Positions 52,527-62,174 of a stretch of DNA of 64,000 nucleotides are shown piece by piece (position 1 is the stretch's first letter; every line of letters begins with the position of its first letter). The stretch spans positions 36,237-100,236 of the forward strand of contig NZ_BMRB01000011.1 of assembly GCF_014648415.1 (NCBI RefSeq), in the 5' to 3' direction. A program made the position numbers and the translations under genes. The stretch is from Actinokineospora fastidiosa (GTDB taxonomy: Bacteria > Actinomycetota > Actinomycetes > Mycobacteriales > Pseudonocardiaceae). The notes under the pieces were generated by a model that was not told the origin of the DNA, did not search any database, and saw only the letters and a list, made by a program, of their open reading frames with translations.

Positions 52527-53831
52527 CCACCACGACCGCGCCCGGCTGGCGGCGACCAGGTCGGTCAGTTGCCGCCCGGGCCACGCTGCGGGGTGGGCGC
52601 CGCGGCGGGGGATCGGTCACCGTCGTCGAACTCCGCCGGTGTTCGCGGAAAAGGCACTCTCGCCACCGTGCAGGTGCGCGCGACTGAGCCTGTCCAAGCA
52701 ATTCGCGTCCCTCCGAGTTCACTCGACGAAGGGCCCACCGGCCTCAACACCTCGATAATGCCCACGCCAGGCGCGCACAGGACTTTCGCTGGAAGAGGCT
52801 TTTCGCATCTTCAGCGGACGAGAAGGGAACCTATTGGGCATCGCTTCGATGTCGGGGGTCGGAATGCTATCGTGCATGGGGAGTGTGTTTGACCGTCATT
52901 CTTGTCGATGGATTACGAGTAACCGTGGAGAGAGTCTCGACTCGACGCCTCAGGCCGTCGCGAAGTGTCGCCCGAACGGCGAGCCCGCAGGTGAAGGCGA
53001 AAAGATTCTTCTACAGGCGGCGCAGGTCCCACGGGACTCCGTCGTCTCGCTATGCCACCGCACCCCTTCCCATGTGCTTCGGCACGGTCTTCGAGCCGCG
53101 TCCGACCGGGCGAGGTGTGACGGCGCCTCCCCCTGAGCGCGCCACTGAGGCAACCCGACACGGTCAACGTGGCCGTTCCGGTGTGGAGATCGTTCACGCG
53201 TACGGCCGCTTCCGTTGGGGGTTCACATGGGGGATCACCTTGGGGATCAGGTTGGGGATCCCGTTAGAACGCCACCCCCCGCGGCCGGTGAAGACGCCGG
53301 TCACCGGGGCTGTGGGGGGATCCACTGGTATCCCAGACTCGCTTGCCCACAAGCCGGTGAACACATCGGGGCGGACTCGTGGTCACACTCCGATCATTCG
53401 GATTCCCGCTACTTCTCCTCTGTCTCATGACCGATTCGATTCGCGTGTCCCTACTGTTTTGGGTTCTGTTGTGGAAATCTCCTTTGTCTCCGATTCCCGT
53501 TGGTCTCGGTTCCGCTCCGCGGAGTCGCGGCATTTACGCATGCCGCTGACCTGCGCGAACGCGGGTTCACCGCATTTATGAATGCCCGATTTCCCATGAT
53601 TGGTGGCGGCGATATTCGCCGGGTGCGGTCGAAAAGAGTCTTGAAAATGAGCTGCCAAACCGTTGCGCGACGTGCGGTGCAGAGTCATAATTGAATTGTC
53701 GCCAGGGGAACCGGAATCACATGGAATACCACGCCCGGCGCGAGCCATGTCCGGTGAAACAACTCCCCGGACTAGTTGCAGGTGACCCGAATAGCGCGCC
53801 CGCCTGTCGCACGGAATCGAAAGGACCCGCG
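52527..53831. other. Long intergenic region after the Tad locus
   Basis: I find no convincing gene. A 232-codon frame at 52883-53581 shows no domain and runs through a tandem repeat. The region is AT-richer around 53400-53700. A ribosome-binding site AAAGGA precedes the AAA gene at 53832. Confidence 0.5.
53216..53263 (+). repeat. Four tandem 12-bp repeats
   Basis: TGGGGGTTCACA, TGGGGGATCACC, TTGGGGATCAGG and TTGGGGATCCCG follow each other without spacers. Each keeps the core GGGG-x-TC. Not inside a recognised gene; possibly a binding site array or a slippage product. Confidence 0.6.
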
Positions 53832-55055
53832 ATGACCACGCCCACCCCGACCGCCCCGGCACCCGCCGCCACGCCCACCGCCCCGGCGGGCGGGTCGCGG
53901 TTGCGCAACGGTGAACTGCGCGCGATGGTCGCCAAGATCCTCGCCGACAACACGGGAACCGCGCTGACCCCGCGCACCATCGCGCACACGTTGAACCGGT
54001 CCTCGGGGGCGGTGGGCAACGCGTGCCGGGCGTTGGCGGACCGGGGCGAGGCGGAGGTCGCCTCGACCACCCCGGTGAGCTATCGGGCGACCGCGACCAC
54101 GGCGTCCGCCGCCGCACCCACGATCACCCCCGCCCCACCCCGCACACCCCGCGCGAGGACCTCCGCCCCGGCACCCGCCGCCACCGCCGCGCCCGCCCCG
54201 TCCGGGACGGGCGGGTCCTCCGCCCGGTCGTCGGGCGTGGTGACCGGTCCGGTGAAACGCCCCAACGGGATGGACTACCACCCGCGCCTGGTGCAGGGGA
54301 CCTCGTTGCCGGACGTGACGGCGTTGCGGCGGTTGCGGGACGCCGGGGTCGCCGCGCTGTTGTACGGACCGCCCGGCACGGGCAAGACGTCGGTGGTGGA
54401 GGCGGCGTTCCCGGACTGCATCACGGTTCAGGGCGACGGGGACACCTTGGTCGCCGACTTCGTGGGCGACTACACCAAGACCCCGGACGGGGAGTTCGTG
54501 TTCGTGCATGGTCCGCTGGTCCGCGCGATGCGTGACGGGGTGCCGCTGTTCATCGACGACGCGACGCTGATCCCGCCGACCGTGCTCGCCGTGGTCTACC
54601 CCGCGATGGACGGACGCCGCCAGATCGTGATCAAAGCCAACGGCGGCGAGGTCGTGGACGCCGCCGAGGGGTTCTACGTGGTCGCCGGGCACAACCCCGG
54701 CGTGCACGGGGCGGTGCTCACCGACGCCCTCGCGTCCCGGTTCTCCGTGCAGGTGCAGGTGTCCAGCGACTACGACCTCGCCGACCAGTTGGGGGTGGAC
54801 CGTAAGGCGGTGCGCGTGGCGCGCAACCTCGCCACCCGGCAGGAACGGGGCGAGGTCGGGTGGGCACCACAACTGCGCGAGTTGTTGGCGTTCAAGAAGA
54901 TCGCCGCCGTGCTCGGTGTGGACGCAGCCGCCGGGAATCTTGTGGGCATCGCGCCGGAAGGGGACCGCGCCACCGTCGCCGCCGTGGTGCGGGACGCGTT
55001 CGGGCGCACCGTCACCCCGCTCGCCCTCGGTGCCCGCATCACCACCAAACCCTGA
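53832..55055 (+). CDS. MoxR-type AAA+ ATPase with N-terminal winged helix
   Basis: 407 aa. The first 75 residues form a winged helix (LTPRTIAHTLNRSSGAVGNA), then a Pro/Ala linker to about residue 140. The AAA+ core has Walker A GPPGTGKTS (about 178-186), Walker B PLFIDDATL, and sensor AGHNPGVHG. MoxR proteins act with VWA partners as chaperones or remodellers, and a VWA protein follows 50 bases later. The N-terminal DNA-binding-like domain is a variation on the family and is shared with the gene at 61041. Confidence 0.85.
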   Translation: MTTPTPTAPAPAATPTAPAGGSRLRNGELRAMVAKILADNTGTALTPRTIAHTLNRSSGAVGNACRALADRGEAEVASTTPVSYRATATTASAAAPTITPAPPRTPRARTSAPAPAATAAPAPSGTGGSSARSSGVVTGPVKRPNGMDYHPRLVQGTSLPDVTALRRLRDAGVAALLYGPPGTGKTSVVEAAFPDCITVQGDGDTLVADFVGDYTKTPDGEFVFVHGPLVRAMRDGVPLFIDDATLIPPTVLAVVYPAMDGRRQIVIKANGGEVVDAAEGFYVVAGHNPGVHGAVLTDALASRFSVQVQVSSDYDLADQLGVDRKAVRVARNLATRQERGEVGWAPQLRELLAFKKIAAVLGVDAAAGNLVGIAPEGDRATVAAVVRDAFGRTVTPLALGARITTKP

Positions 55056-55105
55056 TCAGCCACCCACTCCGTTGAACCGCGACCGTCGCGAAAGGACTCC
55101 CAACC

Positions 55106-56845
55106 GTGAGCACCCACTTCACCACCGACCCGACCGCCACCGGTGCCGCCGTATTCCCCACGCGCCCGGAATGGCTCACCCTGTCCGCCGCCTTCGCCGA
55201 CGAGGTCCCGATCATCGCCGACCGCGACGACCTCCTGGTCACCGTCGCCCCCGGCGCGGGCGGGGGAGCCCCGGCGTGTTTCTACCCCGCCCGCGCGCTG
55301 ATCGAGGTCGACGGCGACCACCTCGGCGTCGACCCCGCCACCGTCGACCCCGCGAACCTGTCCGACCGCCCCCGCTACGCCCCGGCGTGGGGTGCGCTGA
55401 CCCACGAGTGCGGGCACGCCAAACACACCGCCTGGGAACCCCCGCCTGACGCCCCGCCCGGCGTGGTCGCCGCCGCCATGCTGTTGGAGGAGCCCCGCAT
55501 GGAAGCCGCGCAGGTCCGCCGCCGCCCCGACGACCGGCACTGGTTGCGGGCGTGCGTGAAGGGCATCGTCGCCGCCGACCTGCACCTGTTCGCCGACCCC
55601 GCCACCGCCCCGCAGATGACCCCGGCGCACGCCGCGCACACCGCCGCGCTGTTGCTGGGACGCGCGGACGGCGGGGTGCTCACCCGCGCCGAGGTCGCCC
55701 CGGTCGCCCGTGTCATCGAGGACGTACTCGGTGCCGAGGTGCTGGACAGGTTGCGGGCGGTGTGGCGCACGGCGTTGCGCACCGCCGACGACGACGGCGA
55801 GACCATGCTCGACCTCGGGCGGCAATGGTGCGAGATCCTCGGCACCGACCCGGACACCGACCCCAACACCCCCGCCGACCCCGACCCCGGCGCGGCACCC
55901 GACCCGTCGCCGTTGGCGGACGCGATCGCCGCCGTGCTCACCGGGGTGGCGGCGACGGTGGCGCGGGAGAAGGCACCCGAGGACCCCGCCGCCGTCGCCG
56001 CCGCCGCGAAGGCGGACGCCGACGCCGCCGACGAGGAGGCGCAGGAGGCGGCGCGGCGGGTGTTCGCCGCCGGTGGTCCCCGCACCGGTCGCACCCGGCT
56101 CGCGGGCACCCGCCCGCCCACGGCGGAGGAGCGCACCGCCGCGCGGGTGTTGGCGCGGGCGTTGGACACCGCCGGGGTCCGGGAACGGGTCGCGGTGAAG
56201 TCCACCTCGCAGGTCCCGCCGGGACGGTTGCGGATGCGCGGGGTGCGTGCCGCCGAAGCCCAACGTGCCGCCGGGGCGGTGGTGACCGCCGAACCGTTCA
56301 CCCGCACCACCCGCACCCCGGTCACCGTCCCGCCGTTGCGGGTCGGGATCGCGTGCGACGTGTCCGGCTCGATGGGGTGGGCACGCGCCCACGTGGCCTC
56401 GGCGGCGTGGATTCTGGCCAACGCCGCCCGCCACACCTGGGTGCCCACCGACACCGCCACCGTGATCTTCGGGCACCATGTGCGCCCGCTGACCCACCCC
56501 GGCCGCCCGCCCGCCGAGGTCACCGAGTTCGAGTCCAACGACAACTGGGAGGACATCCCGGTCGCGTTGGACGCCCTCGACGGTGCCCTCGGGCTGTCCC
56601 GCCCCGGCGCGGCGCGGCTGCTGGTCATCGTGTCCGACGGCGACTACCGCTACCAGCCCCGCATCGACGGGCAACGCAAACTCGACCGGCTGCGCGCGTC
56701 CGGGTGCGCCGTGCTGTGGCTGACCACCGCCACCCACGACACCCCCCTCGCCGGGTCCACCGTCCACGTGCTGACCGACCCCACCACCACCGCCCGCGCC
56801 ATCGGGCACGCCGCCACCGCCGCCCTCCGCGCGACCACCCGCTAG
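55106..56845 (+). CDS. VWA-domain protein with HExxH motif
   Basis: 579 aa. A zinc-metalloprotease-like HECGH is at residues 100-104, in LTHECGHAKHTAW. The C-terminal 170 residues are a von Willebrand A domain with the MIDAS sequence DVSGS (D418, S420, S422) and IVSDGDY. The MoxR ATPase gene is adjacent, so they are probable partners, as in known MoxR-VWA pairs. The low-complexity Ala/Asp segment (280-340) is likely a linker. Whether the metallopeptidase is active is unknown. Confidence 0.82.
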   Translation: MSTHFTTDPTATGAAVFPTRPEWLTLSAAFADEVPIIADRDDLLVTVAPGAGGGAPACFYPARALIEVDGDHLGVDPATVDPANLSDRPRYAPAWGALTHECGHAKHTAWEPPPDAPPGVVAAAMLLEEPRMEAAQVRRRPDDRHWLRACVKGIVAADLHLFADPATAPQMTPAHAAHTAALLLGRADGGVLTRAEVAPVARVIEDVLGAEVLDRLRAVWRTALRTADDDGETMLDLGRQWCEILGTDPDTDPNTPADPDPGAAPDPSPLADAIAAVLTGVAATVAREKAPEDPAAVAAAAKADADAADEEAQEAARRVFAAGGPRTGRTRLAGTRPPTAEERTAARVLARALDTAGVRERVAVKSTSQVPPGRLRMRGVRAAEAQRAAGAVVTAEPFTRTTRTPVTVPPLRVGIACDVSGSMGWARAHVASAAWILANAARHTWVPTDTATVIFGHHVRPLTHPGRPPAEVTEFESNDNWEDIPVALDALDGALGLSRPGAARLLVIVSDGDYRYQPRIDGQRKLDRLRASGCAVLWLTTATHDTPLAGSTVHVLTDPTTTARAIGHAATAALRATTR

Positions 56846-56927
56846 CCCCACCGGTCCCGGGGCGGGACACCCCCGCCCCGGACCACCTCACCCCGCGCAC
56901 CAGCCCACGACCACGAGGTGACCCGCC

Positions 56928-57185
56928 ATGACCTACAAACACCCCCAGACCGTGGGCGACCTCATCGCCGCCCTGTCCGGCTACGACCCCGCCACCCCGC
57001 TGCGGATCGCCGCCCAACCCGGCTACCCGATGGAACACCACCTCGCGCGGGTGGTGCGCACCCCCGACGACGCCCAGTCGTGGGGCATCCGACCCACCGA
57101 CCCTCCCGTGGCGTGGCTCGGCACCGGCGAGCAGATCGGTCACCTGCCCGCGATCGCCGCCGACGCCCTCGGGTGGTCGGCATGA
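56928..57185 (+). CDS. Hypothetical protein (85 aa)
   Basis: Small acidic protein starting MTYKHPQTVGDLIAALSGYD, a pattern seen in small proteins from actinobacterial plasmids and phages. Function unknown. GAGG before ATG 56928. Possibly co-transcribed with the VWA gene 82 bases upstream. Confidence 0.65.
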   Translation: MTYKHPQTVGDLIAALSGYDPATPLRIAAQPGYPMEHHLARVVRTPDDAQSWGIRPTDPPVAWLGTGEQIGHLPAIAADALGWSA

Positions 57186-57252
57186 CCGCCACCCCGCCCG
57201 ACCCAAGTCTGCGAACCCATCACCGACGACGGACGACCGAAGGGCACCCGCG

Positions 57253-57669
57253 ATGACCACCGTCATGACCGACCTCGACGTGGAGACGGCGGTCAACTCC
57301 TGGCACTACCACTACACCCGCGTCGTCGACCTCGGCGGGCGCGTCCTCCGCGCGCGGGTGCGCTGCGACCGCCACATCACCGACAGCCACGCGCTCGCCG
57401 AGGTGCTCACCGACCAGCTGACCTGGACCAGCCTCGTCACCGACGCCCCGGACAACTGGTGGTACAGCGCGCCCGTTCCCCGGCTGGTACCCGACGCCAC
57501 CGAAGTACTCGCCCCGATCGCCCAACGGCTCCTCGACCGCGCCGCACGGGTCCTCGCTGCACTCCCACCTGTGCCGCCCCGCCACCCCGCCGCCCGTCGA
57601 CCCAGCGCGCTGACGTCAGCACTACCGCAAGTCCTTTGCCCAACCCCATCCTTTGGAGGAAGAGCATGA
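57253..57669 (+). CDS. Hypothetical protein (138 aa)
   Basis: No recognised domain. N-terminal half contains WHYHYTRVVDLGGRVLRAR, plausibly beta-rich; the C-terminal third is Pro/Ala-rich. Its stop overlaps the following ATG (ATGA). Confidence 0.6.
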   Translation: MTTVMTDLDVETAVNSWHYHYTRVVDLGGRVLRARVRCDRHITDSHALAEVLTDQLTWTSLVTDAPDNWWYSAPVPRLVPDATEVLAPIAQRLLDRAARVLAALPPVPPRHPAARRPSALTSALPQVLCPTPSFGGRA

Positions 57670-58430
57670 GCAGCCACCCCACCACGACGCCGACCCTGCG
57701 CGACGTCCTACCGCCCGAGACCGTTCTGCTCGCCCCGGCTCCCGCGCACACCGTGCCGATGCGGCCGCCCACCGGGGCGTGGGGACTGGTCGTGGTCGCG
57801 GTGCGCACCACCGACGCCACCGCGCCCCCGGTGCGCTTCGTCGGGGACGCGCCCGCCCCCGACCCCGCCCACACCGACATCGCCGACCTGTTCGCCGGGA
57901 CCTGGCTACCTGCACCGCCGCCCGCCGACCTGCACAGCGGGGACGTCGTGCTGCGGCTACTCGCCCCCACCGACGACGACCCCACCCGGGTCGACGTCGA
58001 GGTCCTCGCCGCCATCCAGGGCAAATGGCACACCGTGCTGGTTTACCAGGCGCTCGACACGCGTTGGCCGCACGAGGTCGTCACGTCGGTGCTCCTGCGC
58101 ATGCGAGTCCTCGCCGACGCCGCCCTCAGTGACGCGCAGTGGACAATCCTCACCGGCAAGCCCGCATCCGGCGGTGAACCCAACACACTCGCCGCACTCC
58201 TCGATGCCGGACTGATCGAACAGGGCGAGCCGGTCCTTCTCGGCGCGCACCGCGCCACCGTCGTAGCGGGCGGGATCCTGCAACACGGACCGGACAGGTT
58301 CGCCGTGTCCACCGTCAACGCCCTCGCCACCACCCTCACCGGCACCACCGCCAACGGCTGGCATCTCTGGCGACGCGCCCACGACGACCGCCTCCTGGCC
58401 GACCTGCGCACCGATCTCGCCACCCGCTGA
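57666..58430 (+). CDS. Unknown protein with C-terminal RAMA-like domain
   Basis: 254 aa. The first 150 residues have no assignment. From about residue 170 it reads TLAALLDAGLIEQGEPVLLG, ATVVAGGILQHG and finally TANGWHLWRRAHD, the pattern of the RAMA (restriction-enzyme/adenine-methylase-associated) domain, which recognises DNA in restriction and modification proteins. GGAGG 9 bases upstream supports ATG 57666. It follows the VWA gene within the same operon-like run. Confidence 0.65.
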   Translation: MSSHPTTTPTLRDVLPPETVLLAPAPAHTVPMRPPTGAWGLVVVAVRTTDATAPPVRFVGDAPAPDPAHTDIADLFAGTWLPAPPPADLHSGDVVLRLLAPTDDDPTRVDVEVLAAIQGKWHTVLVYQALDTRWPHEVVTSVLLRMRVLADAALSDAQWTILTGKPASGGEPNTLAALLDAGLIEQGEPVLLGAHRATVVAGGILQHGPDRFAVSTVNALATTLTGTTANGWHLWRRAHDDRLLADLRTDLATR

Positions 58431-58595
58431 ACCCCCGCCCGATGCCCGCCGGGACACAACGCCCCGGCGGGCAACCGGCACACCCAACCGTGCCCACGCC
58501 ACATGATCGACGCTCGCCGCGGCAGCTCCGGGAGGTATCCCGGGCCCCGCGGCGAGAACCCAACTACTACTGACGACCGAACCAGAGAGGCCACG

Positions 58596-58943
58596 ATGAG
58601 CGACCACAGCAACCCCCACTCAATGCGACGGCCTGCGCTGTCCTCGTTGACCGACCCCCTGGAGCGGTGCCCGGACTGCGACGTGCAGGTGGGCGAAGCC
58701 CACGAATACGACGAGTACGACGGCGGCTGCGATGTCGCCCGCTGCCTCGTCACCGGCCACCAACGGCTGATGTGCGACCTCGACCACGACTGCGGACAAG
58801 ACCTCTGGACCGGCCGCTGGCCAGGCCACGCCGACTGCGAGCGCCTCGGCTGGATGATCGGCCCCGACCTACCCGACCTCCACCGCCTCTACACCGAGGC
58901 GATGTGGGACCCGAGCACCCGCCTCTGGATTGCCCCCGCCTGA
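58596..58943 (+). CDS. Cys-rich small protein
   Basis: 115 aa with ERCPDCDVQVGEAHEYD, GGCDVARC and MCDLDHDCGQD, at least seven cysteines before residue 90, suggesting a zinc-binding module. Ribosome-binding site GAGAGG seven bases before ATG 58596. Function unknown. Confidence 0.65.
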   Translation: MSDHSNPHSMRRPALSSLTDPLERCPDCDVQVGEAHEYDEYDGGCDVARCLVTGHQRLMCDLDHDCGQDLWTGRWPGHADCERLGWMIGPDLPDLHRLYTEAMWDPSTRLWIAPA

Positions 58944-59334
58944 CCTCCGGCCGCCGAAGCGGGGCCGGTGCACCGAAGGGCGCGCGGCCGAGTTGGGCTG
59001 TGTCGTTCCGGTTCCCGCTTCCGGGGCAACACTTCTTGCGGGGACCGGCCAGTGCCCTGGAGGGCTGCGACGCCGACGCAGCGGGCGGGACGTGTGTGGC
59101 CACGAGAATGTCGACCAGCAAGGTCGGTGCACGGGACTTCACCCCACGACCAGAGGTGCCCTTACCTGCTCGCCCGCGTAGTCAAAGTCGGCGTCTTGGT
59201 TGAGCGGGGGACCCGCAGACAGCGCACCCCTCGACGCACCCGACTCGACTCGTCGTTCACCCGAACGAGTGGACCGTGACTATGGCGAACCCGAACCCGC
59301 CCGAGCCGTCGCCGGCGATGGCGAGGATGAGTGC
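58944..59334. other. Gap before the deaminase toxin gene
   Basis: No gene detected. A TTG-initiated upstream extension of the toxin gene (59200-59334) lacks a good ribosome-binding site and I do not accept it. Confidence 0.45.
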
Positions 59335-60066
59335 GTGTCCCTCGCCGAAGTCGCCGCCGCGATCCGGAACGGAGTCGCCAAGATCGAGGCCGGGAAGGCG
59401 TCCCTGCTCACCGCGGCAACCCTGTTCGACGCCGCTCGGGCACTCCTCCAGCAAGCCACGCAAGGCACCAGACGACCCGAACCCGGGCAAGCGATCGCGG
59501 CCCAGACGGCGGCGCTGCACCGGATCGCCGAGGTCCTCACCCAGGCCGCCCACGCCGAACAGGGGTTCACCGCCTACCTCAGCAACGTCGCCGCAGGCGA
59601 CACCTCGACCGTGGCGAACCTCCCGGCGCCCACCTCGGCCGCGACGCGGTCGCCGACACCAGGTATCGACCGGGTCGAGCACCTACGCCGAGAACTACCG
59701 CCTCCGCTCGAAGGGGCCAACAGCGGACGGAAGACGCACGGCCGGTGGTTCGTCGGCGACCGACCCGCACAACAGATCATCAGCGGCGAGGACGAGGTCG
59801 CCGACCTGGCGCAGAGCTACCTGGACAGGATCGGCTTCCGGTTCGCCGCGATCAGTGCGCACGTCGAGATCAAGGTCGCCGCGCGCGTTCGACAACGCTG
59901 GGAACAGACCGGCCAGACCATCACCGTGACCCTCGTGATCAACCACGAGCTGTGCGGCGGCCCCCGATCCTGTTTCGTCTACTTGCCGCGCCTGCTCCCG
60001 CCGGGGTGTTCGGTTACGGTGGTCACACCCAAGAGCCGCCACACGTTCACCGGAGAGCCGACGTGA
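59335..60066 (+). CDS. DddA-like (SCP1.201 type) deaminase toxin
   Basis: 243 aa from GTG 59335, with GCGAGGA 7 bases upstream. Residues 1-95 are helical and resemble small WXG100-like or linker domains. Residues 120-243 match the SCP1.201/DddA deaminase fold: GRKTHGRWFVGD, SAHVEIKVAARVRQRW with H176 and E178, and zinc cysteines C207 and C213 (ELCGGPRSC). DddA deaminates cytosine in double-stranded DNA. No signal peptide or secretion domain is seen. The overlapping downstream gene encodes an Imm1 protein, as expected of a toxin-immunity pair. Confidence 0.85.
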   Translation: MSLAEVAAAIRNGVAKIEAGKASLLTAATLFDAARALLQQATQGTRRPEPGQAIAAQTAALHRIAEVLTQAAHAEQGFTAYLSNVAAGDTSTVANLPAPTSAATRSPTPGIDRVEHLRRELPPPLEGANSGRKTHGRWFVGDRPAQQIISGEDEVADLAQSYLDRIGFRFAAISAHVEIKVAARVRQRWEQTGQTITVTLVINHELCGGPRSCFVYLPRLLPPGCSVTVVTPKSRHTFTGEPT

Positions 60067-60548
60067 CACCCCCGTTCCACCCACCTCTGGTCATCTGGTT
60101 CGCGCCGAACCAGGGCGGCGACCACGTGGCCACAACCCCCGACGAACTCGATGCACTGCTGGACCGCATCGCGAGCCACCTCAGCGAGACGGGGATCGTC
60201 GCGGAGATCACCCGAGACGGTGACGACGAGACCACGCTCTACGCCGGATTCCGGGGCGAGGTCGGAGCCCTGCGCTACAACGACGATAAGGCGCTGCACT
60301 ACAGCTCGGCGGGCCCCCGCGGTCAGGGCCTGGCTGACACGATGACGGTGTTGCGGTACCGGTACCAGGACAACGAGATGGAACTACCCCCCGACGCGGA
60401 GATCCCCGCCGCGGACGTCCGAGCAGCAGTGCACCAGTACGCGCGCACCGGCACCCGACCGACTACCTGTCGGTGGCAGCAATGGAAGGCCCCACGAACC
60501 CCGGGCAGCGACATGCCCGACCCCCTCGACGCCGACGTCTGGGGATGA
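60063..60548 (+). CDS. Imm1-family immunity protein
   Basis: 161 aa. GALRYNDDKALHYSSAG (near residue 70) and PPDAEIPAADVRAAVHQY (near 115) are characteristic of Imm1 proteins, which bind and neutralise DddA-type deaminases. GTG 60063 overlaps the toxin stop by four bases. Acidic, cytoplasmic. Confidence 0.85.
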   Translation: MTPPFHPPLVIWFAPNQGGDHVATTPDELDALLDRIASHLSETGIVAEITRDGDDETTLYAGFRGEVGALRYNDDKALHYSSAGPRGQGLADTMTVLRYRYQDNEMELPPDAEIPAADVRAAVHQYARTGTRPTTCRWQQWKAPRTPGSDMPDPLDADVWG

Positions 60549-61040
60549 CCAGACGAAGCGGGGCAGCACAGGTGGAAGCTCGCGAGCTGCAACCAACCGC
60601 GCCACAGCGTGGCCAAGCCAAGCGAGCGCGTAGGTCACACCCCACCCGAACCGCCGAACCGTATCGACGCGGCCGGGCCCCTCACGTCCGGGAACGCCGC
60701 CGTCGGCCAGCACGACAACGACCATTTGGGTTGGTGAAAGCCTTTCCCTGGCGGCGCCCCGGATACCGCTCGCCCTTCGCTCAACTCGCCCGCTGGCCAA
60801 GCTGGCTCGGACGACCAGCGTGCGGCGTCAGCTCGGATGGGTCTGTAGGCGCCTGGTGTTGTTCACGACCGGCCAGCCGCACTACGGGAGACGTGTGCTT
60901 GAGCTGGAACGGCGGCCACCGTCACTCTGCTCCAACAGGAGCGTGATCTCGCGCCCCGTGTTGCTCACGGAGAAACACGGTGTGCCTCATCGCTGAGGTT
61001 TCACCGATGAGGCACATCCGACGCTGCGTTTCCGGGATGG
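60549..61040. other. Convergent gap with terminator
   Basis: No gene seen apart from frames without domains. It contains the hairpin at 60981-61016 and separates the toxin pair from the convergent winged-helix gene. Confidence 0.5.
60981..61016. terminator. Perfect 12-bp hairpin between convergent genes
   Basis: TGTGCCTCATCG pairs with CGATGAGGCACA around a 12-base loop. A bidirectional terminator is the simple reading. Confidence 0.65.
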
Positions 61041-61889
61041 TCAGTGTGATCCGGTGGTTGCCTCCGGCGGGGCGAGTGTGAACCGCCTCGGACGGTCCTG
61101 GGTTCGTACCGCGACACCATCGCCGACCAGTTTGTCGAGCGCGTTGCTGACCGCGCCGGTGGATTTGCCGCCGAGCTTCCTGGCGATCTCGACCGGGCTG
61201 CACTCCTGGCCGGGATGATCGCGCAGATAGTCCTCGACCATCCCGCGCAACGCGCCCGGAGCTAGTCGCTCGGCTTTGCCCCCTTCGCCATCCGCCGTAT
61301 CGACGGATTCGGCACTGCGGACCGGCGGCTCGGCGGTCTCGGTGACGGTGTCCTCGTCAGTCAGGGTAGAGGACTCGCGAGCAGCCGCGCCCTGAACGTC
61401 CGCGGCGGTCGGGGTCGAGTTGTTCTCGGCACTGTCAGCGGATTCGGGGTCAGTGAGGGTCGGGTTGTGTGGTGCGGGCGCGGGCGTGTCGGCTGCGGCG
61501 TGGTCGTTCTCAGAGGCGACGTTGGTGGCGATGTCGGGCTCGACTACGTCTGCCGGGGGAGCAGTCTTGTCAGTGATCGTCCACAGATCGGCGGCGCGGC
61601 GTCCGGCCTCAACCCTCCCGATGGTGCGGGTGACGCCACCTTCGCCTGCCCACCGGAGCAGAATCTTCTGCGCGGTGGTTTTCCCGATCCCGGCGACCTG
61701 GGACAGCACTGCGGCGGTGCTGTTCGGGTGAGCGTGCAACGCCGCCCACAGCTTGTCCTCGCTGTCAGTTCGAGGCGTCGCGACGGGGTCGGGATCCGGC
61801 GACAGCGTCCGGGACATCTCGGTCGTTTGCGTTAGCCCGCCGGTGGCGCGGGTCTTGTCGTTCGCACGGGTGCGGGTTGATGCGGTCAT
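61041..61889 (-). CDS. Protein with two winged-helix domains
   Basis: 282 aa. A first winged helix at about 45-115 (LWAALHAHPNSTAAVLSQVA, GIGKTTAQKILLRW) and a second at 222-275 (ECSPVEIARKLGGKSTGAVS) flank a Glu/Ala/Thr-rich linker. The second domain resembles the N-terminus of the MoxR protein at 53832. GAGGAAC before ATG 61889. It could be a DNA-binding regulator or replication-initiation-like protein of the island; no partner is known. Confidence 0.75.
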   Translation of the reverse strand: MTASTRTRANDKTRATGGLTQTTEMSRTLSPDPDPVATPRTDSEDKLWAALHAHPNSTAAVLSQVAGIGKTTAQKILLRWAGEGGVTRTIGRVEAGRRAADLWTITDKTAPPADVVEPDIATNVASENDHAAADTPAPAPHNPTLTDPESADSAENNSTPTAADVQGAAARESSTLTDEDTVTETAEPPVRSAESVDTADGEGGKAERLAPGALRGMVEDYLRDHPGQECSPVEIARKLGGKSTGAVSNALDKLVGDGVAVRTQDRPRRFTLAPPEATTGSH

Positions 61890-62174
61890 GACGTTCCTCG
61901 ATTCGGTTTCGCGATCGACTCGAATCTCGTGATCGACGGCTGGCTGGCACCTCGGCCGGAGCCGGATGACCCAGTGCACCGCCGGTCCTTCTGGGCCACA
62001 CGACCATGAACGCTCTGTCGGCCGTCGAAGTCAAGCGTTGAGTGGAGCGAGACACGGTCTCTTGTGGATCGTCACCCGGTTCGGTGTATCGCTTGACAGT
62101 CCGGCCGGAGTAGAGCGTGCATACCCCTTGCCGGGCAGCCGCCGGGCGAACACGGCCCAATGACGGGGGCAACG

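Noticed and set aside
52883..53581. 232-codon plus-strand frame
   Set aside because: It contains the 12-bp repeat array and shows no domain; base composition unlike neighbouring genes.
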